Assembly: GCA_034509735.1 (NCBI GenBank)
Contig: JACGWO010000005.1
Coordinates: 36,610,479 to 36,674,478 of the forward strand
Direction of reading: 5' to 3'
DNA length: 64,000 bases
DNA from: Sesamum alatum
Lineage: Eukaryota; Streptophyta; Magnoliopsida; Lamiales; Pedaliaceae
The notes under the pieces were generated by a model. It had not been told where the DNA came from, ran no database searches, and saw only the letters and a program-made list of their open reading frames with translations. The first letter of the stretch is position 1; every line of letters starts with the position of its first letter. Positions 12,344 through 24,115 of the stretch are shown piece by piece. A program made the position numbers and the translations under genes.

Positions 12344-12457
12344 ATTTGAAATTTAGGAAGTATGAAAGATTGTTCTTTGTCTCCTTTGGAATGTTGAACT
12401 TGATTTGCAAAGAGAAGAGATGAGAGGTAGAGATGTCTCACTAGGCGTGCCAAAATT

Positions 12458-14036
12458 TGTAAAATAGATTTTCGTGTTCTTGAAGTTATCGAAACAAGAA
12501 ATATTACAAATAAGTTCTTTGAATTGATTTGAGTATTTGTGGGTGCGAAATCTCTATTTGAAACCTCTGATTCTTCACTTCAAGAACGTGATCTTAGATT
12601 TCTGCAACTTCGGAGGTGAAACTTGACGTTTGATACCCTTTGACGTTGACTTTGACTTTGACTTTGAATAACGTTAATTCATGGGTTGTTGATTTGTTCC
12701 CGGATTAAACGCTATAAATTTGGAGATATTTGACTTGAACTTGAATATTTTTTGGTGGATTTGAGGCTTTGATGTTCCGCCAAGGTGGACTTGCTTCTTG
12801 ATAACATTAATTCGCTGTCTTTTGACTTCTTCTCGAATCAATCGTTGACTTTGGATGACTTTCGCGACGAACACCTTGATTCTTGCCTTGAACTCCGTGG
12901 ATCTTTCTTGATTTGGCGTTTGAGAGGATTTGGAGACTCTCTTGCTTGTGTCTTCATTTGTCTTCAATTATGTCTTCAATTGTGTGTGTGCGTTTTAAAT
13001 GAGCTCTGATGACCCCTTTATATAATTGTCAAAGAGGTAGAGTTGTGGTGAACTTGAACACCTTTTGTATTATCCCTTTATAATTTAATTTAAAGAGATA
13101 CATACATTAAATATTTGACAAAATATGTGTAATGGTTGGCCCATGTCCCTCAAATAGAAGCCCAGTCCCCCCCAGCCCATCACCTGGATGGCCTGGCCCA
13201 GATTTCACCCCACGGCCCACTGGTCTCGCCCGGCCCACTCAGCTGACCCGCCCCAACCCAATTATCCTAGGGTTTTCTTATTTGTTTTTTGGGGATCCCT
13301 CTTCATTTTGTCTGGTTGGCCTCTCCCGAAAATGCCGCCTCTCTTCCCTCTCATTTTTCGATCATCCGCCGCTTCGAATCCGCCCCCTTTATGAGTTCTC
13401 CACCACCGTCCTCCTCAACCTCTGTGGTCTTTCCTTGGTTGCCGAAGCCAATCCCTATAAAATCCCATGGTGGATTCATAGATGGTGTGCAGTAATCAAG
13501 TGAAATATAATCCCCCTTCTTTGTGAGTTAGAGCTTTGTGCTAGCCTCCTTTTGTGGTTTGTTGTGTACGAGCCTTAGTGGCCGCTGTGTGCGAGACTTT
13601 GTGATTGCTTCGTGCGAGTCCTGTGTGGACAAGGTCTTTTGTGGGGTTTCTGGGCTGGGCAACCGTGTGGGTTGCCGGCGTTTGGGGCTGTGTGCTATCA
13701 ACCTCGGATCTGAAATCTGAGCCGTGTTCTTGGGTTCTTCTCTCTCGGTTTTACTGCAATATCTTATATTATATCTCTGTGATTACATCTTTTGTTATTG
13801 TAGTATTTCTTGGCTCTTCCGTTAGTAATTTACCCCCCAATAATCTGTAATTTTTCTATTCCCGATTGTAATAGTAAGCTAGATTTTCTGTCTCGGGTCC
13901 ATCACTGGATGGAGTAAAATCCCAACAATATGATTGGTCAATTTGGTATCATCTCTTTAATATTTATAATTTTCTAAAGAGATAAATATTAAATTATTTA
14001 TCTCAATTTGATTGGAGCGTGAAATTTTACTTATCT
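12458..14036 (-). repeat. 5' LTR of the Gypsy-like element (right copy), interrupted by a solo LTR
   Basis: It starts TGTAAAATAGATTTTCG at 12458 and runs to about 14036, where the end is degraded relative to the left LTR. The 800-bp insert at 13128-13927 is absent from the left LTR. Confidence 0.88.
13128..13927. mobile_element. Solo LTR nested in the right LTR
   Basis: This 800-bp GC-richer block starts TGTAATGGTTGG and ends AAAATCCCAACA (TG...CA), with perfect 5-bp duplications ATATG at 13123-13127 and 13928-13932. The other LTR reads atatgattggtc without it. It contains a TATA-like ctataaaatccc near 13455. The overlapping ORFs at 13132-13720 are Pro/Ser-rich and judged non-coding. The superfamily is not determined. 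Confidence 0.85.
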
Positions 14037-15607
14037 ATGACCGGACTTTGAGAAATGGTTTACGTATAGTTGCTACAAAAAGTTAAACAAACTAGACACT
14101 GAAATCGACTCACAAGCAGGAGGGAGAATCCTTCGAGAATCCTCATTAGCACACAAGGCATCTGCAATGAATATACTTTATTTCTTTTTACTCGAACGCT
14201 ACAATTAAATATTTTTGATAACATTGCCCTTATATTATACATATATATTTGTAGTTCAATAGATTTCTTTTAACATTTTGCATTCTGAGTTCAATTGATT
14301 TTTTCTTAAATAGAAAAAAAGTATATTTTAATTACAATAAAGTAAAATATAATTAGTACTTAAGTTAAATAGTTCAATTTTATTACATTTTACAGATTTA
14401 AAGTTAAGTAATCAATGGGTATTACAATAAATACATAAAAAAAACTTTCATGTAAAAGATTTTATTAATTTGGTAATAAAATTAAGTTATTAACCATTTA
14501 ATATTTTTAATAGTTAATAATTAATTAAGTATCTGTTTAAATATATATATATATATATATTTTGAAAAATATGACAAAATAACAAAATATATTTATTCAT
14601 TTTTTTCCCCAAAGTGGTCAACTTATTTCAATAGTATATAAAAGTGTTGGGATATTGTATTTATTGTGTGTATATATATTATATATATATATATATTAAT
14701 TTATTACTCTATTTTTAATTTGGATTCTTCACTTATTAAAAAAATTATTTTAAAAATAATTTGATAATGATTTAACGTGTAAAATATAAAAATATATTAA
14801 TAATAATATAATTATTTAAGACATAAAGGATAATTTTGTCCAACCAATCAATTTAAAGGGGTAAGTGTTACCAATCAATTAGTTTAGAGGGGTAAATACT
14901 ACATAAAAAACAGTCCAGAGGATAAAGGGTGGTTCCTTTTTGTATATGCATCAATTTACACTAGAAATTTTTTTATATGTGTAGAAACTGCATCCGACGA
15001 CTCTTTAGTAAAACAAGTTTGAAGACACTACTTCAACTATTATGTACTATAACACTCGGACACCCTGAAAAATGATCCGATACAATGTCGGACGCGTGTC
15101 AGATATGACATAGTCGCGTTCGAAATATAAAATAAAAAAGGACATGGATACGCCTGTTGGTGTGTGTAACACTTTTGGAGGAGTGTCCGACATGTTTAGT
15201 ATTATTTTTATAATTTTTAAAAATTTTGAATTGTCTTTAAAAAAAAAGAGTTTTGAACTAAATAGAAAGAAAAAAACTTAATTCAGTAATCTCAAACTAA
15301 AAATTTGGAGGTGAAATTACTACAAAAAGCGTGTTCTCTAATACGTGACGCTAAAAGTGAAAAATTGCTATTTAGTCCAACCGATTTCGGTAGGTGTCGC
15401 GGTTCTACAGCAGATTGATCTTCCAAAAATTTCAAAATCTAAAACAATTTCATTTTCCCGCCCGACCAGAAACCTCAAAATCATCGAGAGTAAGAACACA
15501 TTATCCAGTCAAATCCCTCATCCCATCACCATTTCCCATTTCTTCCCCTTGATCAATCACACATACACCTCCATACAGAGTGTCTTCATCTATTTTCTCC
15601 ACACAGA
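14037..15607. other. Intergenic AT-rich DNA upstream of the At4g14310-like gene
   Basis: Mostly AT-rich sequence with TA tracts near 14540 and 14670. Around 14830-14940 a pair of ccaatcaattta...gaggggtaa phrases hints at an old MITE. The last ~200 bases are promoter/leader of the plus-strand gene. No gene was seen; the ORFs at 14060 and 15345 are unsupported. Confidence 0.5.
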
Positions 15608-18600
15608 ATGTCCACTTCATCGGCCCGCCGGATGAATGAGCGCGGCGGTGGAGGAGCAGGAAGAGTCGCCGCCGCCACCACAGGAAAACTTACCCCAGTT
15701 TCCGGGAAGTCTATGTCCACAGGGAAGGAGAACCCCAGGCCTACATCCCGGGTTCGGGGAGCAACACAGAAGCCCAGTGTCCGTCCCATGGCCCGGGTCG
15801 ACAAGTCCGCAGCGGTGGCAGCGGCGGAGGAGCCACGTGTAAGGAAGTCTACTTCTTCGGTGCCCAGAGGTAGGAGCTCTAGCCCCTCTGAATTTACTAG
15901 GGCTTTATCAGACTTGAAGAGAAATTCTAGGGTTTCTGTGGGTCCACCACAGAGGAAAATTAGTAGTTCTAGTTCGAGTGAAAGAACGGGTGGGAAATGT
16001 ACCCTTGAGAAGAGGGTTTCAAAAGATTTGGAGAAAAATGGCGGAGATTTAAAAGAGTTGGAGGGAGTCTCTCAAGAAAATGAGAAAATTGCGATCACAG
16101 CTGTGAAAAATGGTGTTAATGAGAAAAAAGAAGGGAGTTTGAGCTCAGTTACGGTAAAGCGCTCTGATCTAGAGAAAAAGGTTTCAAAATATTTGTCAAA
16201 AAATGGCAGAACTTTGGATGAGATGGAGGGAAACTATCAAGAAAGTTTAAAAATGAATATCAAGGTTGGAAGTTGTAGTAATGAGAAAAAGGCGGTTGCT
16301 TTGAGCTCAATTTCCTTGAAAAGATCTGATCAAGAGAATTTAAATGTGAAGTCGAATTCAGCGTGTGGTGCAGAAGTTAAATCTTCAAAAGAGAATGGGG
16401 CAAATAAGTATCCTAGTAAGCTACATGAAAAGCTTGCATTTTTAGAAGGAAAAGTGAAGAGGATAGCGACGGATATAAAGAGGACTAAAGAGATGTTGGA
16501 TATGAATAATCCAGATGCTTCAAAGATGATATTGTCTGATATTCAGGAGAAAATTTCCGGGATTGAGAAGGCAATGGGTCATGTTGTTGGGCAGGGTGGA
16601 GATGCCAAGACGGTTTCACTAGGACATACTGAAACTGATGATAAAGAGGAAGAGAATGACGTGGTAGATGCTAACAGTTTGATTAAAGGGTTGAATGTTG
16701 AGGAATTGGAAGCCCGGTTGTTTCCTCATCATAAGTTGATCAGAGATAGGACATTATCCAAGACAACATTTGGAGAATCCAACAGCACATTGGATGTGGA
16801 GGAGGACAAAGTAATTTCTTTTGATGTTAATGTTATCGATTCGGGATTCCTGGCTTCTTTGAGTACGAAGGAAACAGAAGTTGGTGTTGAGGCCAACAAA
16901 GTTCAAGAAGGGGATGATGCAGTGGTTTCTGTAGCAGAAAGTTCTCTGAATGTGTTGAATGGCAAAGGAATTGATGCTCTGTTGATGGCTGATGAATATC
17001 TCAATGAGTTTGATGATCAAGAAAGAGTGCCTACCATGATATTTGATGAGGAGTTCGAAGACAGCTGTACATATCAGTTGAATGATATTGGCGGCAAGTC
17101 CTCAACTGGAGGATGGTTTGTATCAGAAGGAGAGTCAGTTCTTCTTGCTCATGATGATGGCTCTTGTTCTTTCTATGATATTGTCAACTGTGAGGTATTT
17201 GCGATAATTTTGGTCAAGTTGGTTCTTGTTTGAATCTATACATGGTTTGTGTGTGTGTGTAAAGCATTATTTGCATTTCACTGCATACATTCTTTGCCAT
17301 TTCATCAAAGCCAAAAACCATTGGATTTGTTCATATACATTTGTTCATGTAAGCTGTAGGCTTTGTTTGGTCCAATAAGAGGAAACAGAAAGTAAAGAGA
17401 ATGTTACTTGACTTACTTTTCATAGAGAACACTTGTCTTTTAAGATATAATTTTTCACATTTTCGGGTAGAAATGAAATTGGAGGGATTTCATCTACATT
17501 ATCTTATTTTATTCTCGCCAAACACAAATTTTTTCTTACACCTCCCACTACACTTACATTTTCCTTTTACCTTAACTTTTTACCTCAACCAAAGTACGAA
17601 TGAATGCTTAGCATAGTTGATTAGTTAATCGACGAAGGATCAGCAAACTATTCCCTAACTATGCTGTTCTCATTTCAGGAGAAGGCTGAATACAAGCCTC
17701 CAGCTGGATTCTCACCAAACACGTGGAGAGATTGCTGGATAATTCGTGCCCCTAGTGCAGATGGATGTTCAGGGAAATATGTCGTGGCAGCATCTGCTGG
17801 GAATTCTGTGGATTCAGGGTTCTGCTCATGGGATTTTTACACAAAAGATATTCGTGCTTTCCGTTTTGAGAATGAAACTGCACATGTTAGAACAGCCCTT
17901 GCTCCTTTATCGAATAATGCCATGTATAGAAGAAATTCTCTGTCGTCATTTATGGCTACTGAAAACCGGCAATGGTGGTATAAACCCTGTGGACCGCTTA
18001 TTATATCAACAGCTACTTGTCAAAGGACGGTGCAAATATATGATATTCGTGATGGTGATCAAGTAATGAAATGGGAGACGCAGAAGCCTGTGATGGCCAT
18101 GGATTATGCTAGCCCTTTGCATTGGAGAAACAGGGGAAAAGTGGTAATAGCTGAGTCAGATGCTATTTCTCTATGGGACGTCGGCTCTCTCAGTTCTAAT
18201 GCATTGCTGTCAGTTTCTTCATCTGGTCGACAAATTTCTGCTCTTCACGTGAACAACACTGATGCAGAACTAGGGGGAGGAGTTAGGCAGAGGTAATTCA
18301 TATTCAATCTGGTGACCATTCCTTTCTAAGGAAGCTGAATGTGATTTTTCCTTTTCATTATGATTTTGTGTCTTATTCACGAGAAAGAGATTATTTAGTT
18401 TTCTTTCATCGAGATTTTTTCATTCTTGCTTCTCTAGCATGCATGAGATGCATGAGCGGCTATCCATTTCTTGATGCGGATGTCTATCTCGTTCATCGAA
18501 TTAGGGACTCATGTTTGGGTTGCCTTGTATGTTTACATAGTACTTGCTCCTAATCCACACATCTATGTCTGCAGAATTAGTTCATCCGAAGCAGAAGGAA

Positions 18601-19106
18601 ACGATGGCGTGTTCTGCACTCCCGATTCTATTAACGTGCTAGATTTCAGACAACCATCTGGTATAGGTCTCAAGATACCCAAAGTCGGAGTAAATATCCA
18701 CTCAGCTTTCTCTCGTGGGGATTCCATCTACATTGGATGCACCGGTTTAAGCTCAGCAGCGAAAAAGCAGTCGTCTGCCCAAATCCAACACTTCTCATTG
18801 CGCAAACAAAGGCTTGTAAGCACATATTCCCTACCGGAATCAAATGCTCATCACCACTTCACTGCACTGACACAAGTTTGGGGCAATTCAAATCTTGTCA
18901 TGGGAGTTTGTGGGCTTGGTCTATTCGTGTTCGACTCATTGAAAGACGACGCCCCACCTTCTTTCTCAACGGATATTGGCACCACAACAAACGTAAAAGA
19001 AATAATCGGACCAGACGACATGTATTCTCCTTCTTTCGATTACTTGGCCTCAAGAATTCTGCTCATATCCAGAGACCGGCCCGCTTGCTGGAGGTACTTA
19101 TTATAG
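15608..19106 (+). CDS. KIN14B-interacting protein homologue (At4g14310 family, WD40-like)
   Basis: Three exons, 15608-17194, 17679-18292 and 18575-19106, join at GT-AG sites in frame to 910 residues. Residues 1-130 are basic and Ser/Arg/Gly-rich with GKENPRP near 39-45. Residues 133-242 hold two copies of a ~55-residue repeat. A Lys/Glu-rich likely coiled coil (LHEKLAFLEGKVKRIATDIK) follows near 267-310, and a conserved LNVEELEARLFPHHKLI motif lies near 365. The C-terminal half from about 490 looks like a degenerate beta-propeller: GGWFVSEGESVLLAHDDGSC, YDIRDGDQVMKWE, VVIAESDAISLWDVGSL and a LLISRDRPACWRYLL end. In Arabidopsis the family member is named for binding a kinesin-14; the biochemical role is not established. 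I matched it from memory of domain order. The ATG is the first of the long frame. Confidence 0.85.
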
Positions 19107-19445
19107 ATATCTTGTGGCGTAGCCGCGTAGGCACTAAACTTTAGCCATATGAGTTCTGCAATAACTTGTTGCCTATCCTGTTCCATGTCTGTTACTACAG
19201 CTGTTAATTCGTTTTTGGAATTTATCATATGAGGTATTTGCTAGATGCAGCTATGTTTGTGGTTATTGTATCATATATTTCTGCACGGTAATGAAACCAG
19301 TTGTTGTTTCATTCTGCATAGTTTGAGGTTGAAACATTCTATGTCTGTGTGTGTCTATCTATAGACAAGAAGGTAATCCGTGTCATGTTCTTGATTTGTT
19401 GTGAAAGTGGTCTGTTTTCTGGAATTCATAGGCTGTTATATTTTT
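19107..19445. other. 3' flank of the At4g14310-like gene
   Basis: Unique-looking sequence, presumably 3' UTR; no canonical AATAAA was found. The minus-strand ORF at 19040-19228 is a shadow. Confidence 0.5.
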
Positions 19446-19882
19446 GGTAAATTACTGCCAACTCTTCTGAGGTCTGGCACAATTATAAATTCCTCATCAT
19501 TGTTTGAAAAATTACAAATACCATCATGAAATTTGTAATTTTTAACCAAAGGTCTGAAATTGATCATTTTGCTGTTGATTTTTTTTTTTTAAATTGTACA
19601 AACATTAGTCGAGGTAAATTATATTATTGTTTATCTGTGTAAAAACTTAAGAAATATTTTCCTGCGCATTGTAATTTAAAAAAAATTCAAAAAATTTTAA
19701 GGATTAAATAAAAAAAATTCAATTTGCATATAGGCATTTTGGTCAGTTCACTCATAAAATTGGATGAAAATAGGTTATTTTTTAGACGGTTATAAATTTT
19801 AGGGGGTATTTATAATTTTTCAAACTATAAAAAATATTTGTAATTATGCGAAATTTCATAGGAGGTAATTGTAATTTACACT
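19446..19882 (+). mobile_element. MULE-like MITE family A, copy 4
   Basis: It starts GGTAAATTAC and ends near GTAATTTACAC, with TATATTTTT repeated at 19437-19445 and 19883-19891 (9 bp). It is more diverged than other copies, and the arms have lost several C residues. Confidence 0.82.
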
Positions 19883-20078
19883 TATATTTTTGTTCAACAA
19901 ATGGATTTGAGCAATGGGCTGTGTTGGACCTATTTAAATTCCATCATAATTCATATAAAACCCATAATGCAATTGAACCCAATCCAATCCGAAATTAGTT
20001 AGGGTGTCGGATTCATATCTTCTGTCCCAATTGCCAATTTGCCAAACATTAAATACTACTTTAATTGAGAAATCCAAA

Positions 20079-20521
20079 GGATAATTACGCTTTGAGAGGT
20101 TTGGATAATTACATTTAAATCTTTTATAATTTAGAAAATTATATCTAATACTCCTGATGTTTGTTTTTGTCTAACAAATATATATTTTCGTTAGTCAAAA
20201 TTCACCGAATTTGTTGATATTAGCAATTTTTTTTTAAAGAAAATCCATATTTATCCTGATTAACTTATTACTGATTTATTATAGATAATGGTAGTTTGGT
20301 TAGAAAAATATTTATTTGACTTGCGATGAATTAATACTAATCAATCGGAGGTAAATATAAATTTTTAATTTTTTTGTTAAATATAAGTGAATTTTGACTA
20401 ATGAAAAGATCTATTTGCTAGACAGAAACAAATATAAAGGGTATTGGATATAATTTCCAAAATTATAGGAGATTTATGCGCAATTACACCAAATCTTAGA
20501 AAAAAACTGTATAATTATCCC
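20079..20521. mobile_element. MULE-like MITE family D, copy 1
   Basis: It starts GGATAATTACGC and ends TATAATTATCC. Internal phrases (aattcaccgaatttgttgat, gattgacttattactga type) are shared with the element at 25528-26280. No clear duplication was seen at the flanks. Confidence 0.7.
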
Positions 20522-21162
20522 TAAATCACATTAATATCACTAATGATATATCAACATATGAGAATAATAAATTACATTATCAAGATATTTCAATTGGCAT
20601 CTGCATCCTTTTCTCTCAATAATTGAAGAACTTGCCCTAAACTGATTAGATCCTCCATATTCCTTTTCTTACATCAATATTATTTTTTTGCTATTTTGAA
20701 TTTTTAAATAGCTACCCTCTAACATAGACTTTTCTACTAATGTAGGTTCAGATCACATCAAATTTAATTATGAGTGATAAGTTGCAATATATTTAAACTA
20801 GTTGTCCCACAATTGAGTTTGATTGCATAATCCGAACTAAATTTTTATTCGAGTGTGATGTACGTGGGATCGGTCATTTAGCAATGCAAGATAACCATAA
20901 CCATTCTATTTCTGAAACCGGACTTATTTTATATATTTATGGTCCTACTCTTTTATTCGGATTGTGTCGATTCATATCCAATCCGGTCCTTCGATTTTCT
21001 TTTTTATTAAAAACAATTGTAATTTAAATAAACAATTCATATTGATGAATTGTAATAAATGAAGCATGAAGGGCTTTGAAGCCCTCAACGTCCCCTACCC
21101 ATCGTCCACACCTTCACAAGAAAAGATCTTACTCTATGTGATTTTCCGACCAATAAATATTA
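20522..21162. other. Intergenic, nothing recognised
   Basis: AT-rich sequence without ORFs or repeat termini that I can define. Confidence 0.4.
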
Positions 21163-21600
21163 GGGTAAATTACAACTATCTCCCCTAAAATTTTGCATAA
21201 TTATAAATGTCCTCTCATTATTAGAAAAATTATAAATAATTTTTTGAGATTTGTAACTATCTAACAAATACTCATTTTCCATCCAATTTTATGAGTGAAC
21301 TGACCAAAATGCCCTTATGAAAATTAATTTTTTTTATTTAATTCTTAAATTTTTTTGAATCTTTTTAGATTAAAATGCGCAGGGAGAGATTTCTTAATTT
21401 TTTTACACAGATGAGCAATAATGCAATGTGCCTTGACTAATTTTTCTATAATTTAAAAAAAAAAAATTCAAGGGCAAAATGGTCAACTTCCGACCTTTGG
21501 TTAAAGTTTACAGACCTCAGAGGGTATTTATAATTTTTCAAACAACGAGAGAATATTTATAATTTTGTCAAATCTCAAGAGAGGTGGTTGTAATCTACTC
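21163..21600 (-). mobile_element. MULE-like MITE family A, copy 5
   Basis: It starts GGGTAAATTACAAC and ends GTAATCTACTC. The flanks TAAATATTA (21154-21162) and CAAATATTA (21601-21609) match at 8 of 9 positions. Orientation is as in copy 2. Confidence 0.85.
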
Positions 21601-21894
21601 CAAATATTAAATTAAAAATTGGGTTTTCACATTGATCTGATAAGGATTAAGGATTCCTAGAGGTCAACTTGTCAAAATATCGATCGTTATTTATTGTTTA
21701 TTGTGTAAAAAGTTTGAGTTATTTATTAATAGAGAAAAATAAAAGCAAGTGGGAAAGAGATATTTTAATATAAATGGCAACCCTTCATTCTTAATTTATT
21801 TTTTTGACTATCTGAACATTTTTCAAGAGATATTTTGGTTTTTTCTTATTTTATATGTTTTTAATGAATTGAGATTACTAAAAGAAGTATAATT

Positions 21895-22190
21895 TTTTAT
21901 TATAATTAATTACTATAGTCAAAGTTGCGATAAATGCAAATTAATCATTGCTCCAAAATAATTATTAATCATTGATTCTACAAGTCAAGTCGAAATATTA
22001 GACATAACTAAAACTATGGCCAACCATCAATGTCTTGACTATAACTAACAACTATGACAAATATCGATTAATCGTGATAAAAGTTTAAATTTTTACATTG
22101 ATTTTATTTAACAATAATTAATAATATTAATTTATTATAATTTTTAAATTGTGTTCTACTGCGATAAAAAATCATTTTCTTTTTCAAACA
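21895..22190. repeat. CACTA-like MITE fragment (family E)
   Basis: It shares gtcaaagttgcgataaatgc, attaatcattg and actgcgataaaaaatca phrasing with the element at 46363-46644. The ends are not defined. Confidence 0.4.
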
Positions 22191-22431
22191 TATGATGTAA
22201 GACTTGTGGAACTATTTGAAAAGTAAAGTTGTCCACTTGTGACATGGTTTGACATCACTTAGTATTTAGTAATACTTGTCGGGTCCAGTGCTCTCAAATA
22301 AACCATTTTTTGTTAGTTTAATCGATCATATGCACTTTGACTAATGAAATAAATTAATAGGATAATTTAGCATAATTTTCAAGATAAAAGTAATCAAGTA
22401 ATTATTTTACTTATTGTATAATTGTTATATT

Positions 22432-22912
22432 CGTGTAAGAGTAAATGACATTGAGTTCTCCTGAATTTGTTATAATTGCAAATACTTTTTCGTTGTTTGA
22501 AAAACTATCAATATTTTCTGAAACAAACGTTCCTCCAACAGTAGATTCATTTCATTAGCTTTTGTCAGGGTGACTTGAACTGCCCAAAATAGCATTTGAA
22601 ATCTTGATTTATATTTTTTTATATTTTTAAAATATTTTTATGGATTAAAATGCTATTTTTCTAAAATATACAATGCATAGATTCAGAGAGCAAATGGGAC
22701 ATTGCAAAAGATTAGAAATTCCTTTATACTGTTTTTTAAAATTAAAAAGAAAAATAAAAAATTTTCTAAGGATAAAGATGGTATTTCCACCTCCATCCGA
22801 GGTTACATAACTATGTTAAATATTAATTGATATTAATAGTTATTTAAATAATAAGAGAATATTTATAATTATATTAGATCTCAGGGTACGTAGTTCGATG
22901 TAATTTACCCTT
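22432..22912. mobile_element. Diverged family A-like MITE
   Basis: It starts agagtaaatgac...ttgcaaatac and ends gatgtaatttaccc with the arm phrase tcgttgtttgaaaaact. The centre is unrelated to family A, so it is a separate subfamily sharing termini. Confidence 0.55.
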
Positions 22913-23061
22913 TGTATAATATGTCTAGATTATTAAAATTTCAATACAAGACTGTATGAAAAACTAAAATATAAAATTAATAATGTGAAGCCGATGAAAA
23001 CCTAATTTAATCGACAAAATCAAGTGTATGAACTTATAAAATCTTGGGTTCCATCAATATA

Positions 23062-23817
23062 TACGATGGGGATAAGTCGAGCAGGCCTGGTCTAAGCCCA
23101 AGGGATGAGGCTCAAGGACGTCTGGCGAGGGGCTTGGCGCCAGATCCGAGCGGCCCAGAACGAGGAGCACAGTCCTCAGCGAGAGGAAGAGTCCTGAGGC
23201 CCATGAAGAAAGGCCCACGACTCCATCCGGCCCAAGGAAGGAGTGAAACCCAGGAGCAGGACCAGCCTCAATTAGGCCAGCCCAGCCGGCGAGGCATCAC
23301 AACCCGGCCTGAAAGCCACGAGGTTTGCCACCAAAGCAGCAGAAGCCCACGTCACCAGGCAACGAGGAGGGATACCTGAATCCCCAAAAGAACGCGAGAT
23401 GGAGATAGATGTCCTCATCCACAAGCTCAAATCCGCATTTATGGGGAAGTTATCTACCAGTTCCCCCGAACTGAAGGAGTCCCCTCTTGATCACCCTCTA
23501 AGAGTCCTAGCCCCATTAGACCTCTGAGCCCGAGAGGACTCTTACACCTGTAAATACAAAATCTTCACCTTTAATTGGGGAACGTATTCCAAGCTCATAC
23601 ACTGCACAACTATTTCATGCTACACCTAACACAATTACATACTTCACTCGCATTGTGTTTCAATTTATCTCTTTTCGGATAAATTACTGACTTGAGCGTC
23701 GGAGTGCTAACGCTTTTTTTAACAGGTCCCCTTTCCTTGCATCATTCAACATTCGGCTTTGATTTTCCAGCCTAAAGTCATTTCTCTGATTGAGCGAACT
23801 TTGCACACATCAATATA
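23062..23817 (+). mobile_element. Probable solo LTR, GC-rich
   Basis: An abrupt GC-rich block in AT-rich DNA ends cgaactttgcacacatca. The right part contains ccgagaggactcttacacctgt, split here as ccgagaggactct and tacacctgtaaatac, then a dense leader ending in acttgagcgtcggagtgc, a style typical of plant Gypsy LTRs. The 10-bp direct repeat CATCAATATA lies at both edges (23052-23061, 23808-23817). The ORF at 23044-23379 is Pro/Gly/Arg-rich and better explained by base composition than by a protein. The superfamily and exact ends are uncertain. Confidence 0.6.
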
Positions 23818-23824
23818 CTAGAGG

Positions 23825-24115
23825 AAAATGATTTTTAATTAATCATAGTTAAAAGTAAAAAATCATAGCTGATACTAATTAATCAACGTAGCACGATGAC
23901 TGTTACCCGTTGTTTCTGCAAACAAGGCCAAAACATTTGCTTAAGTCGAAAATTGTGTCAAATATTTTGACCATAGGTAAATTATAGCAAATATTGAAGA
24001 TTCATAGCCAAAGCTTAGGTTTTCGCATCGATTTTATCTGACCGTGATAGATAATATTGATTTACAATGATTTTTAAGTCGTAATGATATACATTGTAAG
24101 GAATAATAATTTTTT
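23825..24115. repeat. CACTA-like MITE fragment (family E)
   Basis: It contains aattaatcatagttaaaag, aaccatgact-like blocks, gcatcgattttatctgaccg and ccgttgtttctgcaaac, which resemble family E copies at 44220 and 46363. The ends are not resolved. Confidence 0.35.

Larger units (their letters stand above)
8535..14036 (-). mobile_element. Decayed non-autonomous Ty3/Gypsy-like LTR retrotransposon with nested insertions
   Basis: Two related LTRs (8535-9709 and 12458 to about 14036) flank about 2.75 kb of internal DNA. Orientation is minus: next to the right (5') LTR the minus strand reads ATTTTGGCACGCC, a primer-binding-like site. Next to the left (3') LTR it reads GAGGGAGCATT, a purine-rich tract. 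The internal part holds a broken gag, a run of short tandem repeats and a CT microsatellite; no protease, reverse transcriptase or integrase is visible. No clean target-site duplication of the whole element was found, and the outer end of the right LTR is eroded. After removing nested insertions each LTR is about 750-770 bp. Confidence 0.85.

Noticed and set aside
9710..12457. Hidden pol gene (reverse transcriptase or integrase) in the retroelement
   Set aside because: No YxDD-like or integrase zinc-finger motif was seen in any frame, and tandem repeats fill the space.
13132..13850. Several overlapping ORFs of 60-123 residues
   Set aside because: They fall in the solo LTR with TG...CA ends and ATATG duplications; overlapping frames are equally open, so there is no coding signal.
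23044..23379. 111-residue ORF rich in Pro, Gly, Arg and Gln
   Set aside because: It lies in a GC-rich LTR-like block, has no recognisable domain and shows composition typical of GC-rich LTR DNA.
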